Assembly (NCBI GenBank): GCA_028284325.1
Contig: JANQRX010000003.1
Location: forward strand, 434,001-498,000
Direction of reading: 5' to 3'
Source of the DNA: Bauldia sp.
GTDB lineage: Bacteria; Pseudomonadota; Alphaproteobacteria; Rhizobiales; Kaistiaceae
Length of the DNA stretch: 64,000 nt
Shown here: positions 63,942-64,000 of the stretch, piece by piece
How the letters are laid out: each line of letters opens with the position of its first letter
Numbering within the stretch: position 1 is the first letter of the stretch
Made by a program: the position numbers and the translations under genes
The notes under the pieces: model-generated
Told to the model about the DNA's origin: nothing
Databases searched by the model: none
What the model saw: the letters and a program-made list of their open reading frames with translations, nothing else

Positions 63942-64000
63942 TCATGTCACGTGCTGGCGACCGATCTTCAGCCTGATCACGTCGATCGTGCCGGAGAATT
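63942..64000 (-). CDS. C-terminal end of a gene cut by the right edge, possibly a sulfatase
   Basis: Eighteen codons are visible, reading FSGTIDVIRLKIGRQHVT and a TGA. The block resembles the end of arylsulfatase-type proteins (the sulfatase at 25055 has FTGEIEKVTVRVGKQ near its own end). The match is short and the bulk lies outside the window. Confidence 0.4.
   Translation of the reverse strand, partial: FSGTIDVIRLKIGRQHVT

Overview
The window is high-GC DNA (about two thirds G+C by eye) packed with overlapping genes: many stop/start pairs share ATGA, GTGA or TAATG. I see no rRNA, tRNA, transposase, phage gene or CRISPR array. Gene families and layout (HutC-type GntR, FCD, SorC and ECF regulators; RhaS-type and UgpC-type ABC importers; creatininase-family hydrolases; TSUP exporters) point to an alphaproteobacterium, probably Hyphomicrobiales or Rhodospirillales, in a nutrient-scavenging region of a chromosome or megaplasmid. 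Five complete ABC importers of different classes lie within 64 kb.

Region 1 (1-12846) handles amino sugars. A leftward nagA (cut by the edge), SIS deaminase and GntR regulator diverge from a rightward run: murQ, cutC, Gfo/Idh oxidoreductase, MalFG-type permeases, binding protein, UgpC-type ATPase, GH20 hexosaminidase and M81 peptidase. Both arms carry the same 12-bp element in the gap before their transcripts.

Region 2 (12874-33511) looks built for sulfated or otherwise anionic organic compounds. A leftward sulfatase, class II aldolase, PfkB kinase, SDR and aldehyde dehydrogenase operon diverges from a taurine/nitrate-type ABC importer. An acyl-CoA synthetase, a second sulfatase, a spermidine/putrescine-type importer and a LysR regulator follow. 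Three close paralogues of one HutC-type GntR regulator are interleaved, and two or three promoters share a palindromic operator.

Region 3 (33564-40273) is the least familiar part: a tiny conserved-looking protein, a P-loop NTPase of unknown function, an ABC exporter with a decayed ATPase domain, an anti-sigma/ECF sigma pair, a secreted subtilase with an acidic Gly/Ser linker, and a TSUP permease. Two ECF-like promoters (GGAATA-N16/17-GTT) precede the NTPase operon and the subtilase.

Region 4 (40388-53118) is a deoxysugar or sugar-acid locus. It has a rhamnose-type (RhaSTPQ-like) importer with mutarotase, FCD regulator, Gfo/Idh enzyme, TIM-barrel isomerase, two SDRs, an enolase-superfamily dehydratase, a 2-hydroxyacid dehydrogenase and an acetoacetate-decarboxylase-like enzyme. 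A perfect 21-bp palindrome and a second partial copy mark two of its promoters. A SorC-regulator remnant lies beside it.

Region 5 (53293-62809) is a SorC-controlled locus: FGGY kinase, two creatininase-family hydrolases, SDR, RidA and a MalFGK-type importer split over divergent operons. The right edge holds a 2-hydroxyacid dehydrogenase and the last codons of what may be another sulfatase.
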